A stretch of DNA of 64,000 nt from Kocuria carniphila (lineage in GTDB: Bacteria > Actinomycetota > Actinomycetes > Actinomycetales > Micrococcaceae): assembly GCF_004136555.1 (NCBI RefSeq), contig NZ_NOIT01000009.1, positions 1-64,000 of the forward strand, in the 5' to 3' direction. A model generated the notes under the pieces. It was not told where the DNA came from and ran no database searches. It saw only the letters and a program-made list of their open reading frames with translations. Below, piece by piece: positions 27,150 through 35,950 of the stretch (its first letter is position 1; every line of letters begins with the position of its first letter). A program made the position numbers and the translations under genes.

Positions 27150-29138
27150 TCACCAAATCGCGACGCGCTCCTGCTGTGGAAGCCACATCTGGTCCGATTC
27201 CTGAACGTCGAAGGCCTCGTAGAAGGCGTCCACGTTGCGCGGGGTCTGGGCGGCGCGGAACTCCGCGGGGGAGTGCGGGTCTGTGGCGATGCGGGTCTTG
27301 AGCGCCTCGTCGCGGGACTTCTCCTGCCACACGTAGGCCCAAGACACGAACAGGCGCTGCGCCGGGGTGAACCCATCAATGGGCTCGGTATCCGGGGCGG
27401 CCTTCTTGTCCTGCGCGGTTCGCCAGGCCTTGTACGCGATGGACAGCCCGCCCAGATCGCCGATGTTCTCGCCCAGGGTCAGTTCACCGTTGAGCTTGGG
27501 GGCGTTCTCGGAACCGTCGAACTGCGCCGGCGACAGCGCCGCGTACTGGTCCACGAGCCGTGCCGTGCGGGACTCGAAGGCCTCGCGATCGGCGTCGGTC
27601 CACCAGTTGCGCAGCTTGCCCTCACCGTCGCACGTGGAGCCCTTATCGTCGAAGCCGTGGCCGATCTCGTGACCGATCACCGCGCCGATACCCCCGTAAT
27701 TGACGGCATCGTCCGCGTCCTGGCTGAAGAACGGGGGCTGCAGAATGGCGGCGGGGAACACGATTTCGTTACGCAGCGGGTGGTAGTAGGCGTTCACGGT
27801 CTGCGGGGTCATGAGCCATTCGTGCTTTTCCACGGGCTGGCCTGCCTTGCGGGCGATCTCGTCCACCGCGAACTGCGAGGTGCGCACCACATTGCCCACC
27901 AAGTCTTCGCCGTCCATGTACAGCGCCGAGTAGTCCTTCCACTTCTCCGGGTATCCGATCTTGGGCGTGAATCCGGAGAGTTTCTTGAGTGCCTCGGCGC
28001 GGGTGTCCTCGGTCATCCAGTCGAGGGTCTCGATGGAATCGCGGTATGCGCCCAGCAGGTTGTCGACCAGCTCGTCCATGCGTGCCTTGGCCACGGGCGG
28101 GAAGTATTCCTGCACGTACAGCTCACCCACGGCCTCGCCGAGCGCGCTATTGACCAGGGCGACGCCGCGCTTCCAACGGTCCTTGAGTTGCGGAGTTCCG
28201 GACAGCACCGTTCCGTAGAACGCGAAGTTCTCGTTCACGAACGCTTCCGGCAAGTAGGACGCCCGAGCGGAGACCACGTGCCAGCGGGCCCAGGACTTCC
28301 ACGCGGGAAGCAGTTCGTCCGTGATCAGCTCGTCCAGCCCGGTGAAGAAGCTGGGCTGCGCGTTGACCACGGTGGCCAACTGATCTTCGGTCAGCCCCAC
28401 GCCCAACAGTACGGAGTACCAGTCCAGGCGGGACACTTGCCCCGCGAGTTCGGTGAAGGTCATGGGGTTGTACATCTTGGTCAGGTCCCGAACGGTGACC
28501 TTGTCCCAGTGGTGGGATGCGATGCGCGTCTCGAGGCCCATCACGGCCTGAGCCTGTTCAGCTGCATCGTCGAAGCCAGCGAGTGAGAGCATCTTCTCCA
28601 CGTGGGCCACGTACTTCTCGCGGATCTCCTGGTACTGGTCCTCGCGGTAGTACTCCTCGTCCGGCAGGCCCAGTCCGGACTGACCCACGAACACCATGTT
28701 GCGCTGGGGATCACCGGGATCGGAGTCCAGATCGATGTCCAGGGCACCGCCGATGCCCCGGCGCAGGGCCGTACCGAACCAGCGTGAGAGGGATTCGGTG
28801 GAATCCACGGCCTCGACCGCGTTCAAGTCCTCGCGCAGTGGTTCCGTTCCGAGCGCCTCAATGCGCTCGGTGTCCATGAAGGAGGCGTAGAGCAAGGCGA
28901 TCTTCTGCTCGGAACTCTGCCCCGCGGCGGCGTCGTCAGCGTCCGGCTTGGCCTGCCTGATGATGTTCCGCACGGCCTCCTCGGCCTGATCGCGCAGCTC
29001 GATGAACGCGCCCGTGGTGGCCTTGTCATCCGGGATGGTGGCGTTGGCCAGCCAGGTCCCGTTCACGAATCGGAACAAATCGTCCTGGGGACGCACGGAG
29101 CGGTCGAATGCTTGCAGATCAAACACGGAAGTGGTCAT
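27150..29138 (-). CDS. pepO: M13-family zinc metallopeptidase (PepO/neprilysin type)
   Basis: A 662-aa endopeptidase. The zinc site is HEIGH (490-494) in VIGHEIGHGFDDKG, and the third ligand Glu lies in GENIGDLGG. The substrate-binding NAYYHP motif and the final aromatic (VAIW) of the family are present. No signal peptide or membrane anchor is visible, so it is probably a cytoplasmic oligopeptidase, as in other actinobacteria. An internal GGCGGCGTCGTC motif encodes ADADDAAAG near residue 66. Confidence 0.95.
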   Translation of the reverse strand: MTTSVFDLQAFDRSVRPQDDLFRFVNGTWLANATIPDDKATTGAFIELRDQAEEAVRNIIRQAKPDADDAAAGQSSEQKIALLYASFMDTERIEALGTEPLREDLNAVEAVDSTESLSRWFGTALRRGIGGALDIDLDSDPGDPQRNMVFVGQSGLGLPDEEYYREDQYQEIREKYVAHVEKMLSLAGFDDAAEQAQAVMGLETRIASHHWDKVTVRDLTKMYNPMTFTELAGQVSRLDWYSVLLGVGLTEDQLATVVNAQPSFFTGLDELITDELLPAWKSWARWHVVSARASYLPEAFVNENFAFYGTVLSGTPQLKDRWKRGVALVNSALGEAVGELYVQEYFPPVAKARMDELVDNLLGAYRDSIETLDWMTEDTRAEALKKLSGFTPKIGYPEKWKDYSALYMDGEDLVGNVVRTSQFAVDEIARKAGQPVEKHEWLMTPQTVNAYYHPLRNEIVFPAAILQPPFFSQDADDAVNYGGIGAVIGHEIGHGFDDKGSTCDGEGKLRNWWTDADREAFESRTARLVDQYAALSPAQFDGSENAPKLNGELTLGENIGDLGGLSIAYKAWRTAQDKKAAPDTEPIDGFTPAQRLFVSWAYVWQEKSRDEALKTRIATDPHSPAEFRAAQTPRNVDAFYEAFDVQESDQMWLPQQERVAIW

Positions 29139-29204
29139 GCAGCCACGCTACTGAACCGCGGTGACGCGCACTACAGAGCCCTCGAGCTGTTCCCGGAGGG
29201 CAGA

Positions 29205-29591
29205 ATGGTTGCCATGGACGGAGAACAGATCCAGGACTACGCCGCTTCGGTGGCAGCTGAGCTACCCTCGGCCGAAAAGGACTTCCCGTTCGGGGACGAG
29301 ACCACCGTGTACCGGGTGGCCGGCAAGATCTTCATTCTCGTGGCATCCCCGTACGGCAGGCCACTGGTGAACCTCAAGGTGGATCCCGAACACTCCGTGG
29401 CCCTGCGCCAGACCGTGGCTGGCATCGAGCCGGGCTGGCACATGAACAAGAAGCACTGGATCTCACTGGCTGGTTCCGAACAGATCACCGAAGACCTGGT
29501 GACGGAGCTGGTGCACGAGTCCTACGAGCTGATCGTGGAGTCCTTACCCCGAAAGAATCGACCGGTGGAGTACCGCTTCCGAGCCGACTGA
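29205..29591 (+). CDS. MmcQ/YjbR-family protein
   Basis: A 128-aa protein of the CyaY-like YjbR fold, often annotated as DNA-binding. Features seen are the opening QIQDYAASVAAELPSAEKDFPFG, a central strand VYRVAGKIFILVA, and GWHMNKKHWISL. GGAGGG lies five bases before ATG 29205. It is divergent from the M13 peptidase, whose start is 66 bases away. Its function is not established. Confidence 0.87.
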   Translation: MVAMDGEQIQDYAASVAAELPSAEKDFPFGDETTVYRVAGKIFILVASPYGRPLVNLKVDPEHSVALRQTVAGIEPGWHMNKKHWISLAGSEQITEDLVTELVHESYELIVESLPRKNRPVEYRFRAD

Positions 29592-29640
29592 CGCCCAATT
29601 CATGGGAATCGTCCCCAACGAATCCCGGCCGAGCTGCCAG

Positions 29641-30510
29641 CTACTCGTTCTGGTCGCCTTTTTCGTCTTCCACGGTGGCCTCGGAAATGCGCTCCCCGCG
29701 TCGCTCCGCCATGAGCAACTCCCACGTGCGGAGCAATCGCGGCAGCGTGATGATCACCAGACCCCCCACCATGTTCAACGGGATCACCCACGCGAACCAC
29801 ACGAACCAGTCGGTGTAGGAATACTCCCAGCCCGCGTGCATGGCTCCGAACATGACAATGGAATTCAAGGCCCCGTGAAGCATGCCCATGCCCACCACGA
29901 GCAAACCGCCGATGAGCGAGATGACCGCCGTCATCACATCGTTTCCCGTGCCCTGCTGCATGCGCGTCATGAGCGTGATGGTGGAACCCGCGAGCAACGC
30001 CAGGCATACGGTTTCGAACGTCAGGCCGTTTTCCACGTACCCGCTCGACACCTTGATCAGGGAATCGGTCATGTCCGGGAAGGCCGCCACGACCACCCAC
30101 ATGAAAGCCCAACCGCCGGCCAGGTTGGTCACCAGGGTCACGGCCCACAGTCGAACGAGCGACAGCCACGAGCCATGTCCCGCCACCACCGCATTGATGG
30201 GCAGCAGAAAGTCTTCCGTGAACAGCTCGGAATGAGCGAGTCGCAGCGCCAACAGGCCAATGCCGAACGCCATGCCCGCCAGAAGCTTGGAACCCGTGGC
30301 GTCCATGACCGCAATCATGGCCATGATGCCTAGACCCACATCGATGCCGCCGAACAGGCCCGTAATGATCAGGGCCCGCCACGTGCGATGCAGTCGGTCG
30401 GTGCCCTCCTGGACGGTGTTCTGGAACTCTTCGACCAGTTCGTCCTCGAGGGGCTGGTCGGTGCGCCCGGAGGCTCGGCGCTTGGATTCACTGCTCGAGT
30501 GATCTGACAT
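29641..30510 (-). CDS. Formate/nitrite transporter (FNT) family protein
   Basis: A 289-aa membrane channel with six predicted helices. Family features are the broken-helix regions LAHSELFTEDFLLPINAV and GMLHGALNSIVMFGAMHAGW, and the long cytoplasmic N-terminus (about 55 polar residues) seen in the YfdC-like subgroup. It would conduct a small monovalent anion such as formate, nitrite or acetate; the exact substrate is unclear. ATG 30510 (MSDHSSSES) is preferred over a longer low-quality frame. Confidence 0.85.
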   Translation of the reverse strand: MSDHSSSESKRRASGRTDQPLEDELVEEFQNTVQEGTDRLHRTWRALIITGLFGGIDVGLGIMAMIAVMDATGSKLLAGMAFGIGLLALRLAHSELFTEDFLLPINAVVAGHGSWLSLVRLWAVTLVTNLAGGWAFMWVVVAAFPDMTDSLIKVSSGYVENGLTFETVCLALLAGSTITLMTRMQQGTGNDVMTAVISLIGGLLVVGMGMLHGALNSIVMFGAMHAGWEYSYTDWFVWFAWVIPLNMVGGLVIITLPRLLRTWELLMAERRGERISEATVEDEKGDQNE

Positions 30511-30655
30511 GAGCACAGCGTAGGCGAAAGTTTCTCGCCCCGAGGCTGTGCCGTTCGAGCACGTCACAAGTCTGCTTTGCTGATGGGCAGAAATTCGTGA
30601 CACCCACCCTCTGTTCGTGCGCAAAGGATTAATGCTTTTATTTCTGTTACAACAC

Positions 30656-30686
30656 TTGAAAAAGCGTTAGAAAGGGTGCTTACTAT
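30656..30686 (+). promoter_or_regulatory. Candidate sigma-70-type promoter in an AT-rich spacer
   Basis: TTGAAA (30656-30661) and TACTAT (30681-30686) are separated by 19 bases, in the most AT-rich stretch of the window. The predicted start, near 30692, coincides with the first base of a stem (30693), which supports a dedicated transcript. Confidence 0.45.
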
Positions 30687-30691
30687 ATATA

Positions 30692-30860
30692 TGGAACGTG
30701 GTTCTGAGCATTGCCCGTTCGGCGCTATCAGGGGGAACCAAAGCGCCGGATGGACCACGGTTCCAAGACGTCACTGCGGCGCCCGTTCATGGCCCACCAC
30801 GTCGAGCTGCACCTTAGCTCGGTGCAACGGCGGTTCACCGGGACATCATCCATGAACGGA
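30692..30860 (+). ncRNA. Candidate structured small RNA
   Basis: Nested complementary segments fill the region. GGAACGTGG (30693-30701) pairs with CCACGGTTCC (30755-30764), with one bulge. Inside it, CGGCGCT (30720-30726) pairs with AGCGCCG (30742-30748). A second domain is closed by CCGTTCATGG (30783-30792) with CCATGAACGG (30850-30859), a perfect 10-bp stem, and contains a smaller GCTGCACC/GGTGCAAC hairpin. A further GC-rich hairpin follows as a possible terminator. No open frame here looks real. I cannot assign it to a known family; a 6S- or Ms1-like regulatory RNA is one possibility. Confidence 0.5.
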
Positions 30861-30861
30861 A

Positions 30862-30915
30862 GGGGCGGGTACCGGCGCGATCATTCGGGGAGAAATTCGC
30901 GTCAGTACCCGCCCC
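30862..30915. terminator. Hairpin at the end of paaG and of the candidate RNA
   Basis: Eleven-bp stem GGGGCGGGTAC (30862-30872) with 30905-30915. It lies 24 bases after the paaG stop on the minus strand and just 3' of the structured region on the plus strand, so it could end both transcripts. Confidence 0.65.
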
Positions 30916-30938
30916 GTTGGCTCAGTGACGTCCCCTGG

Positions 30939-31712
30939 TCAGCCCTTGCCGGTGAACTCCGGCTTGCGCTTCTCCTGGAACGCCGCAAAACCTTCCGCGT
31001 AATCCTCGGTTGAGCACAGCGCCGCCTGAGCCTTGTTCTCGGCGGCCATGGAGTCCCACAGACCCACCTTGGCATCGCGTACCTGCGCCACGAGTTTCTT
31101 GGACGCCAGGTACGCTTGAGTGGCACCCTTGGCGGCCTTGGAGACGCGCTTCATCGTGAAGTCCAGCAGTTCATCGCCCGGGACGGCCCGCGAGAACAGG
31201 CCGGCGGCCACCGCCTCCGCGCCCTTCATCATCTCCGCCGTGTAAATCAGATCCAGGGTGCGATGGGCCCCGAGCCGCTCCGTGAACAGCGCGTGCCCGC
31301 CCGAATCGAGTGTGGCTCCCAGGTTGGCGAACGGCGATCCGATGGTGGCGTCCTCGGCCACGTAAACGACATCCGTGGCAATGGCCAGCCCCAGCCCAAC
31401 GCCCAGGCACGCGCCGTGGACGGCCGCGAACGTGGGCGCCGGGAAATCGGCCATCTGCTGCAGTAGCGGCTGCACCTTGCCGGTCAAGTACGCGTCGGTG
31501 TCATCGGTCGCCGGATCCACCTGGGAGATATCACGGCCCGCGCAAAACGCACGGCCCTCACCGCGCAGCACCAGGGCGCGCACCCCCGCCTGCTCAGCCT
31601 CCGTATACGCCTGCGCCAGCGCGTCCAGGGCGGCTGCGTCCAACGAATTCAGCTTCTTGGGTGCGTTGAGCACCACGTGGGCAATGTTGTCCTCGATCGT
31701 CAGGTCAATCAT
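30939..31712 (-). CDS. paaG: Enoyl-CoA hydratase/isomerase, probable ring-epoxide isomerase PaaG
   Basis: A 257-aa crotonase-fold protein. The oxyanion-hole segments are CAGRDISQ (about 57-64) and HGACLGVGLGLAIATDVVY; the catalytic-site Asp of PaaG enzymes fits GATLDSGGH. PaaG turns ring-1,2-epoxyphenylacetyl-CoA into oxepin-CoA and later shifts double bonds. It lies downstream of paaABCDE on the same strand but is separated by a strong hairpin at 31776-31811. A general enoyl-CoA hydratase cannot be excluded; the context favours PaaG. Confidence 0.8.
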   Translation of the reverse strand: MIDLTIEDNIAHVVLNAPKKLNSLDAAALDALAQAYTEAEQAGVRALVLRGEGRAFCAGRDISQVDPATDDTDAYLTGKVQPLLQQMADFPAPTFAAVHGACLGVGLGLAIATDVVYVAEDATIGSPFANLGATLDSGGHALFTERLGAHRTLDLIYTAEMMKGAEAVAAGLFSRAVPGDELLDFTMKRVSKAAKGATQAYLASKKLVAQVRDAKVGLWDSMAAENKAQAALCSTEDYAEGFAAFQEKRKPEFTGKG

Positions 31713-31775
31713 GGGGTTCTCCTTGCGATTCGGTTCCTACGCCCGGTTTCGACCGAGGCGAGTGGGCACATACGA

Positions 31776-31811
31776 CGACGACGCCGCGCGGGTCCCAGCG
31801 CGGCGTCGTCG
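31776..31811. terminator. Hairpin made of two inverted motifs between paaE and paaG
   Basis: Perfect 14-bp stem CGACGACGCCGCGC (31776-31789) with 31798-31811 and an eight-base loop. Both arms are near-copies of the dispersed motif. There is no clear T tract on the minus strand, so it may attenuate paaG and not fully stop transcription. Confidence 0.75.
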
Positions 31812-31826
31812 GCAAAGCACGCGAAT

Positions 31827-32996
31827 TCAAGCGTCGAAGTCGACGCTCAGTTCCTTGGAGGTGGGGCGGGTCTGGCAGGTCAGTACGTAACCGGCGTCCA
31901 CCTCGTCCTTCTCGAGCGCGAAGTTCTCTTCCATCTCGAACTCGCCACCGGTGACCTTGGCGCGGCACGTGCCACACACACCGCCGGCGCACGCGAACGG
32001 AACGTCCGGGCGAACGCGCAGCGCTGCGTTGAGCACGGTCTCGTTCGCGGACATCGGCGACTCGACCTCGCCGCTGGCGCCGTCGAGATTGAAGGTGATC
32101 TTGTAGTTGTCACCCTTGGGATCGGCCTTGACCACGCGGCCCTGCTGACCCTGCGGAGCAGCAGGCTTGCCCGTGGTGAACAGCTCGAAGCGCACCTTGG
32201 ACTCGTCCACGCCGCGTTCCTTCAGAGTGTCGCGGCACAACTGGACCAGCTCGAAGGGCCCGCACAGGAACCACTCGTCCGCGGAATTCACCTGGATCAC
32301 GTGATCCAACAGCTCTTCCAGTTTGTCCTGGTCGATTCGGCCGGACATTAGCGGGGAAATGCGCTGCTCACGCGAGAGCACGTGGTGGATAGCCACGCGG
32401 GACGGGTACTTGTCCTTGAGGTCACCGAGCTCCTCGGCGAACATCACGTCCATCGACGAACGGTTGGCGTAGACCAGGTCCATTGATGCCGTGTCCGAGG
32501 CGCGCAGGATGGCGCGGGCGATGGACATGATGGGGGTGATACCGGAACCTGCGGCGAAGGCGACCAAATGAACGTTCTTGTTCTTGGCCACCTCCTGGCG
32601 CGCCAGTTCCTCCGGGTTGTTCATGGAGGTGATGTTCACCTTGGAGGTGAAGGCACCCTGCGGGTTCATCACGTCCAGGACATCGCCGACCTTGAGCTGC
32701 TCGTTGGCCCACGTGGAGAAAACGCCGCCCATGTCCTTCTTGATGGCCACGCGGATCTCACCCGGTTTGGGGTCCGCGCAGATCGAGTAGGAGCGGCGCA
32801 CCTCGTGGCCGTTGATCTGGGCGCGCACGGCAACGTACTGGCCCGGAAGGTAGTCGTAGTCGTCCACGAGATTCTCGGGAACCGCGAACGTCACCTCCAC
32901 GGAATCGGAGGTGAGCTTACGCACCTCGGACACCTCGAGGGTGTTGAACGCGCCCCGACGCTTGGCGACGGGCTTGGCCTCAATGGTTTCGCTCAT
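31827..32996 (-). CDS. paaE: Phenylacetyl-CoA 1,2-epoxidase reductase subunit
   Basis: A 389-aa iron-sulfur flavoprotein that transfers electrons from NADPH to the di-iron PaaA subunit. Domains in order are an FAD-binding barrel (RRSYSICADP), an NAD(P)-binding domain (AAGSGITPIMSIARAIL and EWFLCGPFELV), and a C-terminal plant-type 2Fe-2S domain with ligands in CAGGVCGTC and TCQT. It starts one base after the paaD stop, so it is co-transcribed. Confidence 0.96.
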   Translation of the reverse strand: MSETIEAKPVAKRRGAFNTLEVSEVRKLTSDSVEVTFAVPENLVDDYDYLPGQYVAVRAQINGHEVRRSYSICADPKPGEIRVAIKKDMGGVFSTWANEQLKVGDVLDVMNPQGAFTSKVNITSMNNPEELARQEVAKNKNVHLVAFAAGSGITPIMSIARAILRASDTASMDLVYANRSSMDVMFAEELGDLKDKYPSRVAIHHVLSREQRISPLMSGRIDQDKLEELLDHVIQVNSADEWFLCGPFELVQLCRDTLKERGVDESKVRFELFTTGKPAAPQGQQGRVVKADPKGDNYKITFNLDGASGEVESPMSANETVLNAALRVRPDVPFACAGGVCGTCRAKVTGGEFEMEENFALEKDEVDAGYVLTCQTRPTSKELSVDFDA

Positions 32997-32997
32997 G

Positions 32998-33576
32998 TCA
33001 GTGCACCTTGAAGTAGTCGAAGGGTTCCTTGCAGTCGTTGCAGACCCACAGGGCCTTGCACGAGGTGGACCCGAAGCGGGTCATCTCGCGGGTGTTCAAC
33101 GAACTGCAGCGAGGACATTTGACGGACAGGGCCAAGCGGACCGGTCCCGAATTGTGCCCGGCGGCCGTGCGGCCGGTGGGTGGGGCAATGCCGTACTCGG
33201 TGAGCTTGGCCTGACCGGCCGGACTCATCCAGTCCGTGGTCCAGGCCGGGCGCAGTACCTGCACAACGCGCACGTTGCGGTAGCCGGCGGCCTGAACCAC
33301 GGTCTCCAGATCAGCGGCCATGGTGTCCATGGCCGGGCAACCGGAGTAGGTGGGGGTGATCACCACAACGGTCTCGTCCTGGCCCGCGTACGCATCGCGC
33401 AGCACACCCAGATCCTCGAGCGTGAGCACGGGGATCTCTGGGTCGCACACGGTAGCGGCGACATCCCACAGCTTGGCGTCCTCCTCGTTGGAAGGGCGCT
33501 GGGACGGGCCCAGCGGCAACTCGCGGGGAGCGGCGTCGTGACGAAGTACGGAATCGGAAGAAACGCGAGAGGACAT
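32998..33576 (-). CDS. paaD: Phenylacetyl-CoA epoxidase assembly subunit PaaD
   Basis: A 192-aa protein with an N-terminal DUF59/MIP18-like Fe-S assembly domain (LWDVAATVCDPEIPVLTLEDLG, then ITPTYSGCPAM) and a C-terminal zinc ribbon with CPRC and CNDC Cys pairs. PaaD is needed for maturation of the epoxidase complex. The first 30 residues are variable and contain HDAAPRE, encoded over a GAGCGGCGTCGTG motif (33528). It lies five bases after paaC. Confidence 0.95.
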   Translation of the reverse strand: MSSRVSSDSVLRHDAAPRELPLGPSQRPSNEEDAKLWDVAATVCDPEIPVLTLEDLGVLRDAYAGQDETVVVITPTYSGCPAMDTMAADLETVVQAAGYRNVRVVQVLRPAWTTDWMSPAGQAKLTEYGIAPPTGRTAAGHNSGPVRLALSVKCPRCSSLNTREMTRFGSTSCKALWVCNDCKEPFDYFKVH

Positions 33577-33581
33577 CTAGA

Positions 33582-34418
33582 TCACCACTTGGCCCCGGGA
33601 TGCTTGCGCGCGAGCGACTGCATTTCGGCCAGGATGTAACCGCGGTACTCCGAGTACTCGCCGTCGCGCGGGGCATCGGACAAGCGTGCCTGCGTGACTT
33701 TGGGGACCTCGAGCTCGGCCTCGGCCAGCAGGGCCTCGATGCGCTTCATGGTGTTCTCGCGCAGCGTGGACGGGCGGACCGCGATGCCCTCGAGCTCGTC
33801 GTGCAGCGGTTCGTCCGCGAACAGCTCGTCCAGGTACGGCCACATGTAGTAGAGGCCTTCCTGGATGCGACGCTTGGACTCGTCGGTGCCCAGGCCCAGG
33901 CGCAGAATCCACTGTGCCGCGTGGTCCTGGTGGTACTCGACCTCCTTGACCGCCTTGTCCGCGATGGCGGCCAAGGTCTGGTCCTGGGAGGACTGCAACG
34001 CCGAGTAGAGCTCGTACTGGTAGAAGGAGAACAACAGCTGGCGGGCGATGGTCTGCCCGAAGTCACCGTTCTCCTGCTCGACCAGGCGGACCGAGCGGAA
34101 CTCCTCTTCGTCGCGGAAGTACGCGAGGTCGTCCTCGGACTTGCCCCACGCGGAACCCGCGTAGGTCAGGAGGAAGCGAGCGTGACCCACCATGTCCAAG
34201 GCGATGTTGCCCAGGGCGATGTCTTCCTCGAGCTCGGGAGCTCGAGAGATCCACCAGCCCAGACGCTGAGCCAGCATCAGGGAATCGTCCCCGAGGCGCA
34301 GGGCATACTGGGCGACCGGCTCGGACGCCTTGCCACCGGAGCCCGCGATGTCCTCAGCGGTGATCGCATTTCCGGCGGACTGCTTAGTCGCGGAGTCGTG
34401 TGATGCGAAAGCGCTCAC
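33582..34418 (-). CDS. paaC: Phenylacetyl-CoA epoxidase structural subunit PaaC
   Basis: A 278-aa ferritin-like helical protein that forms the heterodimer core with PaaA. Features seen are YALRLGDDSLMLAQRLGWWISRAPELEEDIALGNIALDMVG and EVEYHQDHAAQWILRLGLGTDES, which retain family residues although PaaC lacks the catalytic di-iron site. It overlaps paaB by four bases. Confidence 0.96.
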   Translation of the reverse strand: MSAFASHDSATKQSAGNAITAEDIAGSGGKASEPVAQYALRLGDDSLMLAQRLGWWISRAPELEEDIALGNIALDMVGHARFLLTYAGSAWGKSEDDLAYFRDEEEFRSVRLVEQENGDFGQTIARQLLFSFYQYELYSALQSSQDQTLAAIADKAVKEVEYHQDHAAQWILRLGLGTDESKRRIQEGLYYMWPYLDELFADEPLHDELEGIAVRPSTLRENTMKRIEALLAEAELEVPKVTQARLSDAPRDGEYSEYRGYILAEMQSLARKHPGAKW

Positions 34419-34711
34419 AGGTGCTTCACCCCTTCACTCTTGGTGTAGTAGGTGGCGTGGCGGTAGCTCTTGCCCTGAGCGGACTCGAAGTAGCCACCCT
34501 TGGAGTCCGGATCGGAGGAGGTAATCGCGTCAGCCGGGACGACCCACACGCTGGTGCCTTCATTGCGGCGGGTGTACAGGTCGCGTGCATTACGCACGGC
34601 CATGGTGGCGTCCGGGGCGTGCAGCGAACCCGCGTGCACGTGGGACAGGCCGCGCGAGGAGCGCACGAAGACCTCCCACAGGGGCCAGTTACCGGTGGTG
34701 TTTTCGCTCAT
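34415..34711 (-). CDS. paaB: Phenylacetyl-CoA epoxidase bridging subunit PaaB
   Basis: A 98-aa subunit that links PaaAC dimers. The family pattern WEVFVRSSRGLSHVHAGSLHAPDATMAVRNARDLYTRR is complete. It lies two bases after paaA and overlaps paaC by four bases, so it is tightly co-translated. Confidence 0.96.
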   Translation of the reverse strand: MSENTTGNWPLWEVFVRSSRGLSHVHAGSLHAPDATMAVRNARDLYTRRNEGTSVWVVPADAITSSDPDSKGGYFESAQGKSYRHATYYTKSEGVKHL

Positions 34712-34713
34712 GT

Positions 34714-35748
34714 TCAGGCTCCGATGAGTTCGGCGGACGCGCGGCCCGCAACAATGCTGACTTCTTCGTTGTCGTTGGCTGACTCTGCTGCCTCGGCAGC
34801 GGCCTGCATCTGACGCTTGGCGTAGGCCTCGGCTGCTTCACGGACCCAGGCGCCGTCGTCGTGGGCCTTGCGGCGGCGCTGCATGCGCTGCACGTTGCAC
34901 GGGCCGGAGCCCTTGATCACGGACATGAACTCGTCCCAGTCCAGCTGGCCGTAGTCGTAGTGACCGCGCTCCTCGTTCCACTTCAGATCGGCATCCGGCA
35001 GGGTCAGGCCCAGGGCCTCCGCCTGCGGCACGATCATGTCCACGAAACGCTGACGCAGCTCGTCATTGGAGAAGCGCTTGATGTTCCACTCCATGGACTG
35101 CTGGGAGTTGGGGGAGTCGGCATCCGGCGGGCCGAACATCTGCAGGGCGGGGCCGTAGGTGCGGTTCACAGCGTCCTGTGCCATCTGCTTCTGTTCCTTG
35201 GAGCCGTGGGAGAGCTCGTAGAGGATCTCCCAGCCCTGGCGCTGATGGAAGGACTCTTCCTTGCAGATGCGGACCATGGCGCGGCCGTAGGGTCCGTAGG
35301 ATGCGCGGCACAGGGGAACCTGGTTGCAGATGGCGGCACCGTCGACCAGCCAGCCGATGGCTCCCATGTCAGCCCAGGTGCGTGCCGGGTAGTTGAAGAT
35401 CGAGGAGTACTTGGCCTTGCCGGAGAGCAGCTGCTCGTTGAGGACCTCGCGGGGAGTGCCCAGGGTCTCGGCGGCGGAGTACAGGTACAGACCGTGACCG
35501 GCCTCGTCCTGGACCTTGGCCATCAGAATGGCCTTGCGCTTGAGGCTCGGTGCGCGGGTGATCCAGTTGGCTTCCGGCTGCATGCCGATGATTTCCGAGT
35601 GCGCGTGCTGAGAAACCTGACGGGTCAGGGTCTTACGGTAGGCCTCGGGCATCCAGTCGCGGGGCTCGATGCGGGAGTCGTCCGCAATGAGCGTGTCGAA
35701 GTGCTGCTGGTCCACGGAGTTCTCGGTGGAAGTGGTTTGTTCAGTCAT
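34714..35748 (-). CDS. paaA: Phenylacetyl-CoA epoxidase catalytic subunit PaaA
   Basis: A 344-aa di-iron monooxygenase subunit that adds one oxygen atom from O2 to the ring of phenylacetyl-CoA. Iron-ligand motifs of the ferritin-like fold are the Glu in [12 protein letters not shown] in [17 protein letters not shown], and [11 protein letters not shown]. It is the first gene of the paaABCDE(G) operon. A PaaR-type palindrome lies 67 bases upstream, directly beside a TATTAT box on the minus strand. Confidence 0.97.
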   Translation of the reverse strand: MTEQTTSTENSVDQQHFDTLIADDSRIEPRDWMPEAYRKTLTRQVSQHAHSEIIGMQPEANWITRAPSLKRKAILMAKVQDEAGHGLYLYSAAETLGTPREVLNEQLLSGKAKYSSIFNYPARTWADMGAIGWLVDGAAICNQVPLCRASYGPYGRAMVRICKEESFHQRQGWEILYELSHGSKEQKQMAQDAVNRTYGPALQMFGPPDADSPNSQQSMEWNIKRFSNDELRQRFVDMIVPQAEALGLTLPDADLKWNEERGHYDYGQLDWDEFMSVIKGSGPCNVQRMQRRRKAHDDGAWVREAAEAYAKRQMQAAAEAAESANDNEEVSIVAGRASAELIGA

Positions 35749-35814
35749 GGTGTCCCTCAGTTCACGGATGAGTTGGGGCGGAGCAAGCTGCCGCGGACTC
35801 CGCTTCGATAATAA

Positions 35815-35830
35815 CTGACCGCTCGTTCAG
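35815..35830. promoter_or_regulatory. PaaR-type operator at the paaA promoter
   Basis: The dyad CTGACCG-CTC-GTTCAG fits the shared palindrome TGACCGnnCGnTCA seen at four other paa promoters. On the minus strand a TATTAT box follows directly, so binding would block RNA polymerase. Confidence 0.75.
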
Positions 35831-35916
35831 AATATAGCCGTAGAATGTGGTCGTCAACACAAACCTCGAAAAAATGTGATCCACTTGACAGGACATCACA
35901 TTCTGCGATTCCCTAC

Positions 35917-35936
35917 TGACCATTCGGTCATATAAT
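35917..35936. promoter_or_regulatory. PaaR-type operator and -10 box at the paaI promoter
   Basis: The dyad TGACCATTCGGTCA (35917-35930) is followed at once by a consensus TATAAT (35931-35936), with the paaI ATG 15 bases later. The operator lies between -35 and -10. Confidence 0.78.
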
Positions 35937-35950
35937 GTGAGGGAGACAAC

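Noticed and set aside
30711-31013. Plus-strand open frame of 100 codons over the structured spacer and paaG 3' end
   Set aside because: Arg-rich with no ribosome site, and it runs antisense through paaG; the stems explain this stretch better.
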